A DNA stretch of 64,000 bases from Sanderia malayensis (taxonomy: Eukaryota; Cnidaria; Scyphozoa; Semaeostomeae; Pelagiidae): the NCBI GenBank assembly GCA_013076295.1, contig RQOL01000718.1, forward strand, positions 3,844,001-3,908,000, read 5' to 3'. Positions 36,496 to 47,400 of the stretch are shown one piece after another. A program made the translations under genes and the position numbers. The number at the start of each line of letters is the position of its first letter. The first letter of the stretch is position 1. Under the pieces are notes generated by a model. The model saw nothing but the letters and a program-made list of their open reading frames with translations, did not search any database and was not told the origin of the DNA.

Positions 36496-37911
36496 GCTAA
36501 TAAAACATGCACCGTTCATGGACAAAGAGCCAAAGCAATACAGATGACAAGACAACCTTATTATTTCGTGGTGAGTGGAGCATTTGTTACGTTCCACCAA
36601 CCATGATGTTATGATTAACCATTTAAAATATGTGGACTTGAACCAACTCTCCGAGAGGGCTGAAATTAGTCTTAAAATGATTAGAAGGCTCGAATCAGTA
36701 GTGAAAAGTACTCGAAGTAAGTACTGAAAAAAATCATTGAAATTTGAAATGAGCTGAAAAATGACTCACAAGGAATCGAATTATAATAGGTCCTACTGAT
36801 CACGTTGAGACAACTCCCAGCTCTCTAGGAGTAATGGTTCGCGGGCCCAGATTTCCCCGGATAGCTATTTAAGCTTTCTATCATACATGAAGTAAGTACT
36901 GAAAAAGTCAAACTTTAAAATAGACTGAAAAATGACTCACAAGGAGTCGAATTATGCTAAATAGGTCCTACTGAACACGTTGAGACAATTCCCAGCTCCC
37001 TAGGAGTAATGGTTCGTGGACCCAGATTTCCCGCGGATAGCTATTTAAGTCAACTGTCGTAGAGGGCTGAAGCTTTTCTCAAAATGATAAAAAGGCTTTA
37101 ATTAATAAGTTTCCACTATTTAGCTAAGAGTCAATTTTCTAATTATTTCTAAATTTGGAAATCGAAGCTCAAGGGATTCAGGGTTATTCATAAAGTAAGA
37201 GACTTGTTACAGATGTTCGTGACAACAATGTTTACAAATATCTGTCCTAGAAAGATGGGAGTTGTCCAAAAAAGATCAATGACGTAACGCTTTTTTGATT
37301 TTTCGCAGACTGAAAGAACGAATCTGTTGCATTGTTTTAACACTTGACACTTCACAAAGAAGTATAGATAGACGATGGGTTCATAAAGGGTTTCAAGCAT
37401 AAATTAATGGATTTATAAATGGTTCAATTGATGGATTGATGGTTGGATTGACGGATGGATTGGTGGATGGACTGGTTGATTGCTTTACAAATGGACAGAT
37501 GAGTTTATGGATTTATTGCTAACCTTGCAGATTTTGTACTTTTAGAAAGATAATGTACACAACTATATTTGTGCAAATCTGATGATACTGTCTTTATTTC
37601 AGAATGAAGAAATAAAAGATGTATCAAAAGGAAGCGAAAGAAACTGCCTAAAATTGTTCAATAACAGTAGTTATGGTCATCACCAAACGGGTACAAGCCC
37701 AACCGTGCTACTCGCAAAGCATAAGGAGATAAGTCATGCAGGTCTACAAGTTCAAGCGACTGAGTTGAATTGCGTCATTACGTCAGATAGTAATAATATA
37801 CATCAGAGACCAGAGACAAATAGCTTGGGGCAAAACAATTCTAATTCAAAACGGTTCACTCAAGCTACGACAAAAATAAGTGTCACAATGGACAAAAAAA
37901 CCAAATACTGA
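36496..37911 (+). CDS. Last two exons of an unrecognised gene (partial)
   Basis: Two exons on the plus strand join in phase 0: 36496-36570 (25 codons, KTCTVHGQRAKAIQMTRQPY) and 37603-37911 (102 codons plus TGA). Both have good splice sites (tttacag before the first, gtgagt after it, atttcag before the second). The second exon is polar, rich in Ser, Asn, Gln and Lys, and probably disordered. The first has a basic HGQRAK motif. I do not recognise the protein. The upstream exon or exons were not found; a candidate start at 35711 is out of phase. It may also be a pair of chance exons. Confidence 0.35.
36640..37075. repeat. Two imperfect ~175-bp direct repeats
   Basis: The block with gaaaaatgactcacaagga, aggtcctactga, ctaggagtaatggttcg and ggatagctatttaag occurs at about 36716-36885 and again at about 36891-37050. 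It lies within the intron between the two exons of the gene at 36496-37911. Confidence 0.75.
37395..37500. repeat. Degenerate TGGAT/TTGATGGA simple repeat
   Basis: Runs of tggattgatgg / ggatggattggtgga in imperfect tandem. Simple sequence only. Confidence 0.6.
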
Positions 37912-40900
37912 AGAAAACATCTGATCAATTCTACTGTACGGCGGCAAGTACAGGAGAATGACAAACAATACTGGAATGAGATAAGACACTTTGTTTAAAA
38001 GGAAAATGATGAAAATATAAATAAGTCAAGAGATGCAGGAAACGGTCAAAACGATCACTCATGAAGACAACTTAAAGACGACAGATCTTCATAGATGGAG
38101 TTAGAACGCAACTCATCATAACAGAAAACGTCCAGCAGAAGATAATGCTGAAGACATTGCAGCGATGATATGTAATATATACAGCTACATCTTAGCAGTT
38201 TTCTCGACGTTGGAAAAGTAAAATATGTAGCTAAATTATATCAGTTTATGCAGTGCTAGAAAGAGGAGACATGGAGGAAGCTACATTTGAGCACTTCACG
38301 CTGGGTTAAACAAGTAGGTGATATATGTAACTATATTAGAGCACAGCAATTTATGCAATTATGCAGCTTTGCAAATGCAATATAGTTATATATAGCTGTC
38401 TTTAAACAGCTGATTTTGTTATATATTGGTTGTACGGGGTTATTGCAAGGGTTAAGGTTAGAGTTAGAGTTAGAGTCATGAAGTCGAGTTCTTCTGCAAC
38501 TTTGGCCATCCGTAGTTTATTGGTTGTCCGTATTGTTTTACGAAATTGTTGCCAGCCTCCAGTCACATAGTCACTTTCTACCTGGATTGTTTACTCTGGT
38601 TGACTACTTTGCAGTTGTTACTATGGTGGCCCCAACGTGCATCTTGTGTGCTTGTGAATTCACTTTTAACAAAACTTTATTTGTTACTCACTTCAATTCA
38701 TTTGTTTCATGTTAATTCTATAGGAAAATACTACCAGTTTTTACCTCTGGAGAAAAAATGTTACTTATCCGATATCCAAAATTATCACGTTGGCATTTGT
38801 TCAGCATATTATTAATGGATATTTGGTAAGTTGTTTTACTTAAACTTTTTGTTTCATATAGTTTGTAAGTTATTCTTTTATATAACTGAAAATAAGAAAC
38901 TTTTCTTTGTTTGATCTGTTCCTGTTCTCGTTTTATGCTTCATTATTACCCTACTTTAACTATCAGTGCTTTAATTACAAATCTTTATTTATGTTAGTCC
39001 TTCTTTTACAATACATATTTTTATCTATTCATTTGCATTTACTATTTTTTAATTAATCATATTTGCATCTCTGCCAGATTTATCTGAATGTTTATCTGAC
39101 AAAGAATGAAGAATGGTTGTCAATGGAAGAACAAGAAAGAAGAATTGAACATTAATTTCATATTAAGAGACATTTTTATTTAGATTTCTCATTTCTAATG
39201 ATTGTATAATTTCTTTTGTAGATTTCGTGACTGTAAACACCCGACCTCATCCGTCGTGCCAAGTCCTCTTCTTGTCGAGTTGCTGTTGGCCTACCTTGCT
39301 ACGTCATATGGTCTTCATGGCTCATAGTCCCTGATTCTGGTTCAGCCTGGTTGTCATTTCCTTCACCAACATTCTCAATTGCCAAGGTGAGAAAATGTTC
39401 GTATTTATAATAATGCTACTCTTTCGCAATGTTGTCATATGACATGAAAGTCCAAGTTTCTAACAATTTAAGGACCAGGGTTAAAAGGCTTGAAGCTGTT
39501 ACATTTTGCAATTCTATGGAGTATTACTTGATGAGGAAGAGAACTGTGATCTGTTTGCATCTAAAACTAGGAGAAGTATTAAGCATTGTACGCGTCATCG
39601 TAGTTGAAGCCTGGGTCGCTGAGTTTGATATCGGTCTGCTCTGACGTCATTTACGCAAAAGCTTGTACCCTGAACCCTGACCCTGACTTCCAAATAAGTT
39701 ATAATTCACTGATTCAAATGAATTTTTTGTGCATTATTATTTGTTATAACTTTCATAGTTAAGTAGAATATTGCTTTATGATTTATAAATTGGTTATCAG
39801 TCTACCAGAGAGACAGTATTTTCATTGAAAGATAAAGTAAAGGAAAAAGTGGGTTCTTTCTTTTGCTTTAACTTTACAGTTCATTAATATTTATCAACTT
39901 TTGCAGTCAAAGAATTTTGCTAGTTCTGAAACATCATCACAACTTTAATGTTACGTATCATTTTAGTCCTGATTACTTTTATTTAAGTTTCAGTATGGCA
40001 TGTAGTTGCAGTTTTAGATGTATCTATAGCAATCTACATACTATGAATATAGTAGACCAGCAGATTAATTTCGTTTGCAACTTATAGCATCCATCACGTC
40101 CTTGACTTTAATTCAGTCTCCACTTCTTAGATTAAAACCTTTTATTTTTTGTGACGCATTTTGCAGCAGGAATGACAAAAAAGTTCACTTTTCCTTTGAG
40201 AAATAAAAGATAGCTACAGTTACAAGTTTTTAGTATTTTATGCAAGTTGAAGGGACCACATGGACAATGTACTTGCAATAGTAATAGTAGTTAATAGGTA
40301 AAAGTTTTTAGTGAGGATAATTGCTGCAATATTAGATTTAAATTTACGGTTTAATTCTAGGCGATACGCCTCAACATTAGTTTTAAACATATTTTAAGTA
40401 TTCAGTTGTTTAGTTTATCCTTAGATCTAGGTTTATGAAATCTAGTTATATTTTGTAAGTCTCATATGCAATTTTGAATCTAGTTAGAGTAGCAACCTTA
40501 CAGATAGGTCTTGTGCATGCTTCAATATTGATTTTAAGCACCAAAGTCTCCAGCTCTTTATTTTATCTTCGAATTTAACGTTTATATTTTACATGCAATT
40601 TTAGTTAGAGTCTCAGTCTTGCAGATAAGTGTTTCAGAGATTCTGCCACACATAGTATGATGATTTCGTTTAGTACTATGAGTATTGAGTTATTTACTTT
40701 TTTGCAACTGTGCTTAGCTATTTTTGCTTAAACTGAGATTTTTTGTTTTATTTGCACAACAAATGTCATTTGTTTCACGTGGGTTCTTTCGCATTAATCG
40801 GGCTATAATCTAGCGTGGTCCTCGCTTTTGTATTGTGATGTTCAGCCATTCGTCTGATCAAATAATGATGATACGGCCTGGGGGGTGCAGTAAATGCAAT

Positions 40901-41620
40901 GACGCTATGGCCTACGGGGGGCAATGCTTACTGCTCTCATGAATAACTTGCCTCAAATTCAGAGGCTTAGGAAATGTTTGGCGACTGTGTGGACAGGTTG
41001 CATTTTCGGATTTTGAGAGTTGTATTTTCATAGACTTGTTGATCTCTAACATGCTTCAAAGCCAGTTGTTTGTTAGTTACTATTTTCGAAAAATGAACTT
41101 GGATATTGATTGTTGTAATGATGCATTGTAATCGAGTGGCATTATGTAAATACGTCATTTTCTCATCACTTGGGAATTGGGGTGTTTCTGAAGGAAATGG
41201 CAACTTGGTTGGATTGGATAGGGGGCCATGAGTACATAAGATCATATGGCAAAGCAAGGTAGCCAACAGCACTCGACAAGAAAGGGCTTGGCATGGCGGA
41301 TGAGGTAGGGCATTTAGAGTTTTTCTTACTTCCTCCCACCTTTTATGAAACAGAGCGTCCGGGACAAACCAGCGACCGTAGGACCAGGGGTGCCTACGGC
41401 CAATTGCCACAACGACTAAAGAGATGCGAGTCTCCTTTAGCCGTTGTAGCATACCCCAGCAACCCTATTTTTACCCTAAGTAATTTAGCCTAAGTGACTA
41501 TCCCATAACTAGAAGAAAAGTCCCTACACAATCCTGAATAATTACTTAAATTTATATTAAATTATTCTTTGTAATCTGAAATAGCCTATTCCTAATGTTT
41601 CCCCAGAAAATTCACACGCC
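37912..41620. other. 3.7-kb region without a recognised gene
   Basis: AT-rich and mostly unstructured. Short ORFs lack conserved features. Noted items: a GTTAGA-type telomere-variant tract at about 38448-38478, polypyrimidine tracts, and a strong hairpin at about 41400-41450. A 161-codon reverse ORF (40967-41452) overlaps the hairpin. Its first 60 residues are rich in Arg and Trp, but I cannot place it in a family. Confidence 0.4.
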
Positions 41621-42336
41621 CTAGATTATTATTGAAGAACATTGTACATCGCTTTTGAAGAAAAAAATAAGCAAATATACAAATTTTCTGTGATCTGTTG
41701 TCCATCTCCGCGAAGTTGAGCTTGCGTGTTCTTCTTTAATCTTCCTTAATCTCTCTTGGAGTGTCGATAATTCTTCAACAAATGATGGTTCTTGCATCTG
41801 AAACAGTAACACGCAGCTTAAAGCTACATATTTACTAGATATGGAAATTCTTAATCAGAACAAACATGTTGTTCACTCCTAAGCGAAAGACCCGTCAGTT
41901 AGAATGCTTCTTTTCTTCACAAAACACAGTTGATAAACAAGTGCAAATCCGAGCGGCCATGTTGGCCTAAATTTACAAAAACTTCACACGGCCAGGTTGA
42001 AACTTTATTTGAAGATTTTCGACAAACTGAAATGTTCTCGCACAAAAAACAAGGCTAAAATTGGCAAAGAAAACCAAATACATAATGAAATTTTGATAAT
42101 TGTACCTGTAAATTGTTGCCAAGACCTTGATGCTTGAATTTTCTTTTCTTCCTTTCACTTCTTCCTGTTCTCCTTCCAAAGTCGAACCAAAAAAGACAAC
42201 AAGTAGGTTCGCAGTGCATGCAATGCACAATAACCACCCCCCGCGAAGGCAATGCGTCAACAGCCTGGAAACTAGTGACGCGAACACTCCAATATTTATA
42301 TGCAAAAGTAGAGGATAGACGCAGTCGTACTAACAC
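41621..42336 (-). CDS. Candidate small two-exon gene, hypothetical
   Basis: Weak candidate. Exon A at about 42113-42336 could code for a Cys-containing hydrophobic stretch followed by a basic one (GRRTGRSERKKRKFKHQ). It ends at a cag/gta donor. Exon B at 41621-41799 is preceded by gtttcag and codes for a charged, coiled-coil-like helix (EELSTLQERLRKIKEEH) and an aromatic hydrophobic tail. The joined frame is open. In an alternative frame exon A starts with a signal-like segment (WLLCIACTANLLVVFF) but then does not join in phase to exon B. No family recognised. Confidence 0.25.
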
Positions 42337-42426
42337 ATCTGATTCATCGTATTTTTCAAGATTATGACAGAAAAAACATAATAGGACGAAGATGACCTAT
42401 ACATTCGTTCTTTTATCAAAGTGTTC

Positions 42427-42432
42427 TTTATT
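42427..42432 (-). terminator. Poly(A) signal AATAAA of the secreted precursor gene
   Basis: tttatt on the plus strand (AATAAA on the minus) lies 27 bases after the stop codon at 42459. It is the nearest canonical signal. Confidence 0.5.
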
Positions 42433-42458
42433 ATTAAGTTTCGCAAACCCTTTTATCT

Positions 42459-43117
42459 TCAACCAAAAATTCCTCCGATAAGAGCATTTCTCCATATTTC
42501 TATGAGAAGCTTTGTCAATGCTCCTCCGCCAACCTTGATAATCTGAATAATTTCTGCTTTTCTTTCGTCTACAATCTTCCTGATGGCATTTTTCACATGA
42601 TCTGGTGCCAGAGGTCCCAACAATTTGAACACGAATTCCATCTTGGCCAAAATCACTATCATGAAAAAATACACGTGAATAAAGATACAGTTCAATATCA
42701 GAATTTTGAATAAATTTCACACCTCCACGAGATGATTTTTATTCTCGAATTCCTTCAATGTCTCAAATATTTTCCTATCTTCATATTCCTTTGGGTGTTC
42801 AATTTATCGAGGTTAACTGTAACTTAGGCCTATGTCAGACGAATTTTCAAAATCAGACAAGTTTCGTGAAGATTCGCACAAAACTGCTGTGCAGACGAAA
42901 ATAGAATCCTCCGCAGAGGCAACTCACGAGCTTCCAGCGTTTGGTCATCAATAGTGTAGGCATTATCGTAAGCAAAAAGCTCCTCCCCAGCACTCTCAGG
43001 CTTCAGTAAGCCTTCTTCGTCGATCAAGCTGAATACATCGTATTCTTCATCTGACATTGTTGCTGGAGCAGCTATTGCTGCGGCAATGCAAAAAGCGAAG
43101 ACTATGGCAAAACGCAT
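42459..43117 (-). CDS. Small secreted precursor with acidic pro-region and amphipathic C-terminus
   Basis: Two coding exons, 42928-43117 and 42459-42655, join in phase (donor gtgagt, acceptor gatag) and code for 128 residues. Residues 1-18 are a clear signal peptide ending in AAPA. Residues about 20-63 are strongly acidic (DEEYD, DEEG, ESAGEE, DDQ). The rest is Lys/Arg-containing and helical, with no cysteine: FKLLGP, KNAIRKI, KKL-type spacing and a hydrophobic glycine-rich end (GGIFG). Acidic pro-region plus amphipathic C-terminus is the layout of secreted membrane-active or antimicrobial peptide precursors, but no known family is recognised and no KR cleavage site is obvious. An acceptor abuts the ATG, so a 5' UTR intron is likely, with a leader exon at about 43554-43605. 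If the first donor is ignored the ORF reads on to a stop at 42830. Confidence 0.65.
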
Positions 43118-43599
43118 CTGAAAATAAAATACACATTGGTATATCAGCAAAACAGTCGAGCTTTCTTGGCATTATATCATAAATCAAAGCAGCACTTCAT
43201 TGCAGAAATAAAATATACAATTAATAAAGTTGTTATTATACATGCTGATAAATGCAGGAAAGAATTTCAGAGTCAAGAGGATAAAATTAATGTTTTAATA
43301 ACGTGAATGCAGTGAATAGAATAAAATATTAAAATTAAATAGAAAAAAATAACCGAGAAGTCAAAAGATGAAAAAAATGGTTTCTGAAGATTGAGACTAT
43401 TCCAGTAGAATCTGATTAAAACTTTTAAACATATGAATTTTAGTTATGTTAACACATTGTCACAGAAAGACATTTATTCGCTAATACGATTTATACATGT
43501 TATTACTTTACGCAAAGATAAGCGAAAAATAAAACCAATTTGTTAATACTAACCTTGAAGAATCTTCTTATTGTCGTCTTGACGTCTTGATATAAGCAG

Positions 43600-43645
43600 A
43601 ATCAGATTTAGTGTCTTTCCATTGCGCTTTTAAAGATTATATAAG
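43600..43645 (-). promoter_or_regulatory. TATA-type core promoter of the secreted precursor gene
   Basis: On the minus strand ggcttatataatctttaaaa gives a TATATAA box about 35 bases upstream of a short leader that ends at a donor (ttcttcaag/gttagt at 43553). The spacing fits a TATA promoter with a non-coding first exon, then an intron to the acceptor at 43118. Confidence 0.45.
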
Positions 43646-44453
43646 CCATTACGTGTTGATATTCCAAAGACGCTGATTAAACATCAAGTGAAGAAGCAAG
43701 CTGAAAAAGAAGGCAAAATCATCAACAAACTAGAGTTAATCAATCTACATGCCAAGTAAGTGGAGTATTCAGAGCTAATTGTAAATATACTTAGCAGAGC
43801 TCTTGAAAAAAATCAAATTTCCAGAATAAATTACGCATTTAAATTTGTTTTCAAAGCATGGTCTTGATAACCTTGAAATAATCGTAATGCTTCCTTTGTT
43901 GTTGTCTCGAGAGTGCTTGGACATTTCTGAACAATCTTTTATTGTTCGGGCTTCAATTATTTCTTTGTCTTTATTCTCCATGGCTGTCGACGTGCAAAAT
44001 AGCCTTGAAAACTCAGCAAAACATAATCAGAAATAACATTGATATTCATAGTTAATTTATCATTATTCGTTAAACTACTCGTAAATTCATAATTAATGGC
44101 TGATGAAATAGATTTAGAAAATCAATTCAAATAATCAAATATGTACAATAATAATTAAAAGGGACAGTAGCATCATAAGGGTTTGGGTTCCAGAATGAAG
44201 GAAGTACAAAGACCTCCTTTTATCCTATGCTGAGTTGACTAGGCCTGACAACGACATGATAAATGCGGGATCTAAAACATGTTTTACAGAAATAGATCGA
44301 TTTCAGCATATATGAAAAGCAGTTTAATTGCATCCTTAACTTTGGGATAGCTAACTGACAGTAAAAGAATGCGTAAAGACAGTGACAGAGCACTGTGCCA
44401 GTCGAAAAAGTCTATTAGTGCACCGCGTTACAGCCAGACAGACGAATATTCAC
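43646..44453. other. Intergenic spacer, no gene seen
   Basis: About 0.8 kb between the secreted precursor gene and the stop of the multi-EGF gene. It presumably includes the 3' UTR of the latter. No repeat or conserved ORF was recognised. Confidence 0.4.
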
Positions 44454-47400
44454 CTATAAGCGATACACATCATTCGCAGTTGGTCCACCTATACCGTTCT
44501 TACATTTATCAGATGGACCATGTTTCATGTATACATTCTCAGCACTTGAACCGCTCATACAATGTCCGCCATTTTGAATAGCAAATATCTTAAAACCGCG
44601 TTCTTTTGCAACATCAGCACATTTGCCTGAAAAAATTGTTTGAAATTTGTTATTGAGGCTTCAATTATAATACAGAGTCAAACTCAGAGTGTGCAAAAAG
44701 AAAATAAAGTAAGAAGACACAACAAGACATAGACGTTGAATCGGATTATTGTGTGTAGCCTGAGAAATAACAAACCGATTGGATCTTTCCGGAAACGGTA
44801 TTCATCCATGAGCCGGTAATCGGTCCCTTCCAGAGACGGTAAGGCCCGGTGTGCCGGATTCCACCAATCAGAGGCATCCGACCAACAACCCAAACTTTGA
44901 TAAACTGATATGATTATATCCTCTGCAAATTAAAAATCCAAATTGTTTGAAATAAAAAAACCCTGCCAATACATGCTATTCAGTTCGTGTTCAATAAGCA
45001 ACATAATTTTATATGTTCAAACAGCATGTAAAACAATGAAGTAAACATATACGAAATGAGAATTAAAGGAAAATTTATCAAATCTATCTCACCTGCGTAA
45101 GGAGCGGGCGCGGGTCCTGGCTGTGAAGGAACTACATGTAGACAAAATAGAATAAATTAAAGCGATTATGATATTGCTGCGGTGTGGTACGTATAGATTG
45201 TTAATTTTATCATGGAAACTCGATTGACTATGAGAGAGATAGCTATTAGTATAGTTAAATTGTAGAAACAGGTACCTGAATGATTAGGAATAGTGGGTTG
45301 TTCTCCTTGTGAGATTGTCAGTGCTTGGTCGATGGCCATAACTGGAGCAGGGGCAGGGGCAGGGGGAGAAACTGGGGCAGGCATGAGGGCAGGTATAACA
45401 GACGGAGTTTGGGGCATTGTGGGAGGATTGTAATATACAATTGGAGGAGGGGGTGGTGGTGGAGGTGGTGGTGGTGGCGGAGGAGGGGGTGGAGGTGGTG
45501 GAGGAGGAGGAGGTGGCGGAGGAGGGGGTGGTGGTGGTGGTGGAGGAGGGGGTGGTGGAGGAGGTGGTGGTGGAGGGGGTGCTGGTGGGGGTGCTAAAAT
45601 GCAAATTAAAAAAATGTGAAAGATTAAAAAACTTAAGGGAAGTAATCTAGGTTTTCAAGGTTAAGAGGAAGAAACTTTAAAGAATAAAAGAATTAAAATT
45701 TACTTCTAAGAGAAAAAAGAAAATGCGGGAATAAGACAGCTCACCAATGCACAGGTTTTCCTCCATGTAATATCCTTTGTTGCATTGACAATCACCTTCT
45801 TGGCATTTGGAATGTTTGGGACAAGGATTCTCGCAAGCTAAAACGAAATCACGCAACAGCGTTTATCAAAAATATCTCTGCTATTTGTGATTTCCGTAGG
45901 CATAGAGAAATTCACAAGATGCATGATTACTTCTTTCGCAGTTGAAGCCATCTCCCTTGTATCCCTTAAGGCATGTGCAAACACCGTCATTGCATCTTGC
46001 GTGCACATCACATTCCATGCATTTGTCAACTATGAAGTAAAATTATTAAATGTGTTATGTATGCAACATTATAAGATAAAAAAAAGAAGTATCAGCAACC
46101 CAATCGAAGTAAAAACAGGAGATAAAAGGCTTCTATTGAAAATAATCTAAAATACGAAATAATTTTTAGTTAAGCTCTTTTTTCACTAAAGGGATGGCGT
46201 GGATATTTTCCTGGCTCAAAGTGATTAAGCTGGGGAATAAATTAGCTCGTAAAATTAAAAACACGTGAGTGACGAATTCGAAAAATTGATTTTGGAGCCT
46301 GTGCACCAATGCCAATGCATGATAAGCTTGGTGCTGTAGGCACACTATGCTATGTATTGTTTATGTAGCACTAAGTTTTACGATGTTTGTGCTGTACAGC
46401 TGGAAGTGGTTCCAAAGTGACCAGAAGACTTTAATTGGTGAGATTCGAGGAAGAAAAAGTATAGAAAGGAGAGGACGATTACAAATACATCAAAGACGAA
46501 AAAGAAGGGGAATTAACTAGATATAATACGTCAAGGAAGAGGTTGGATGAAGATCCTGTCACGGAGATGTAAAGAAAAGAATTCAAGATTGAGAAGATTA
46601 CTTATAATAAAGATAAGTCATACTCTAACTTACTTTCACAACGTGGCCCCTTGAATTGCTTAGTACATTGACAAACAAATGTTGTTCCAACAATCAGGCA
46701 TTTTCCATCATTCAAACAAGGGCTTGGATGACACTGGGTATCTGGAGAAAACAAACATTCGTCAGACTGCAACCATATCAAAGTGGCAATGCAATGAAAA
46801 GCAATGGATGCATTGTATATCGTGGTGAAGATAAATCCAACATCTCCTTATGTACAAGAAATAGAAATCTTCTAGGGCTAATCGTCTACACTCAGTTTAA
46901 CCTTGTTAAGTTAAACATGTTTGAATATTTTAAACAATAACAATTTGCTCGAGTTATAGCAAGAGTTCACGCATTATTGAGGATGAAATCTGATGCATAC
47001 ATGTAAGAAAATTGTATACGAAGAAAGAAAATGTAAGTGAAAGTTGGAAAGTTTAAATGGTTGCCGACAGGGTAGAGCATTAAATATATTAAGTGATACC
47101 TTTTTGAGTTGGGGTGGTACGTGGTGCTGGGGTTGTTGTCAAATCACCAATTCCACCCCCTCCTTTGTCACAATCTGGTCCATAAAATGGGGGAATACAT
47201 TTACATTTGTAATCTTTTTCACCAACATTTTCACAAGTTCCTCCATTCTTACACGGGTTTGATGAGCAGCCATCTCCACCACCACCTAAACAACGAAATT
47301 TATCATTATTCAAATGCTAAATTTGTTATTTTGTTAAAGCAAAGAAAGAAGATTCAATAATTTGAAAATGATGTAAAGCAATACAGATAAAGAATAGCAC

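Noticed and set aside
40967..41452. 161-codon reverse ORF as a retroelement fragment
   Set aside because: No reverse transcriptase or integrase motif; composition changes midway; overlaps a hairpin. Not called as a gene.
45325..45650. Plus-strand Trp/Arg-rich and Val/Glu-rich ORFs
   Set aside because: They are antisense or other-frame readings of the polyproline microsatellite in the Pro-rich exon.
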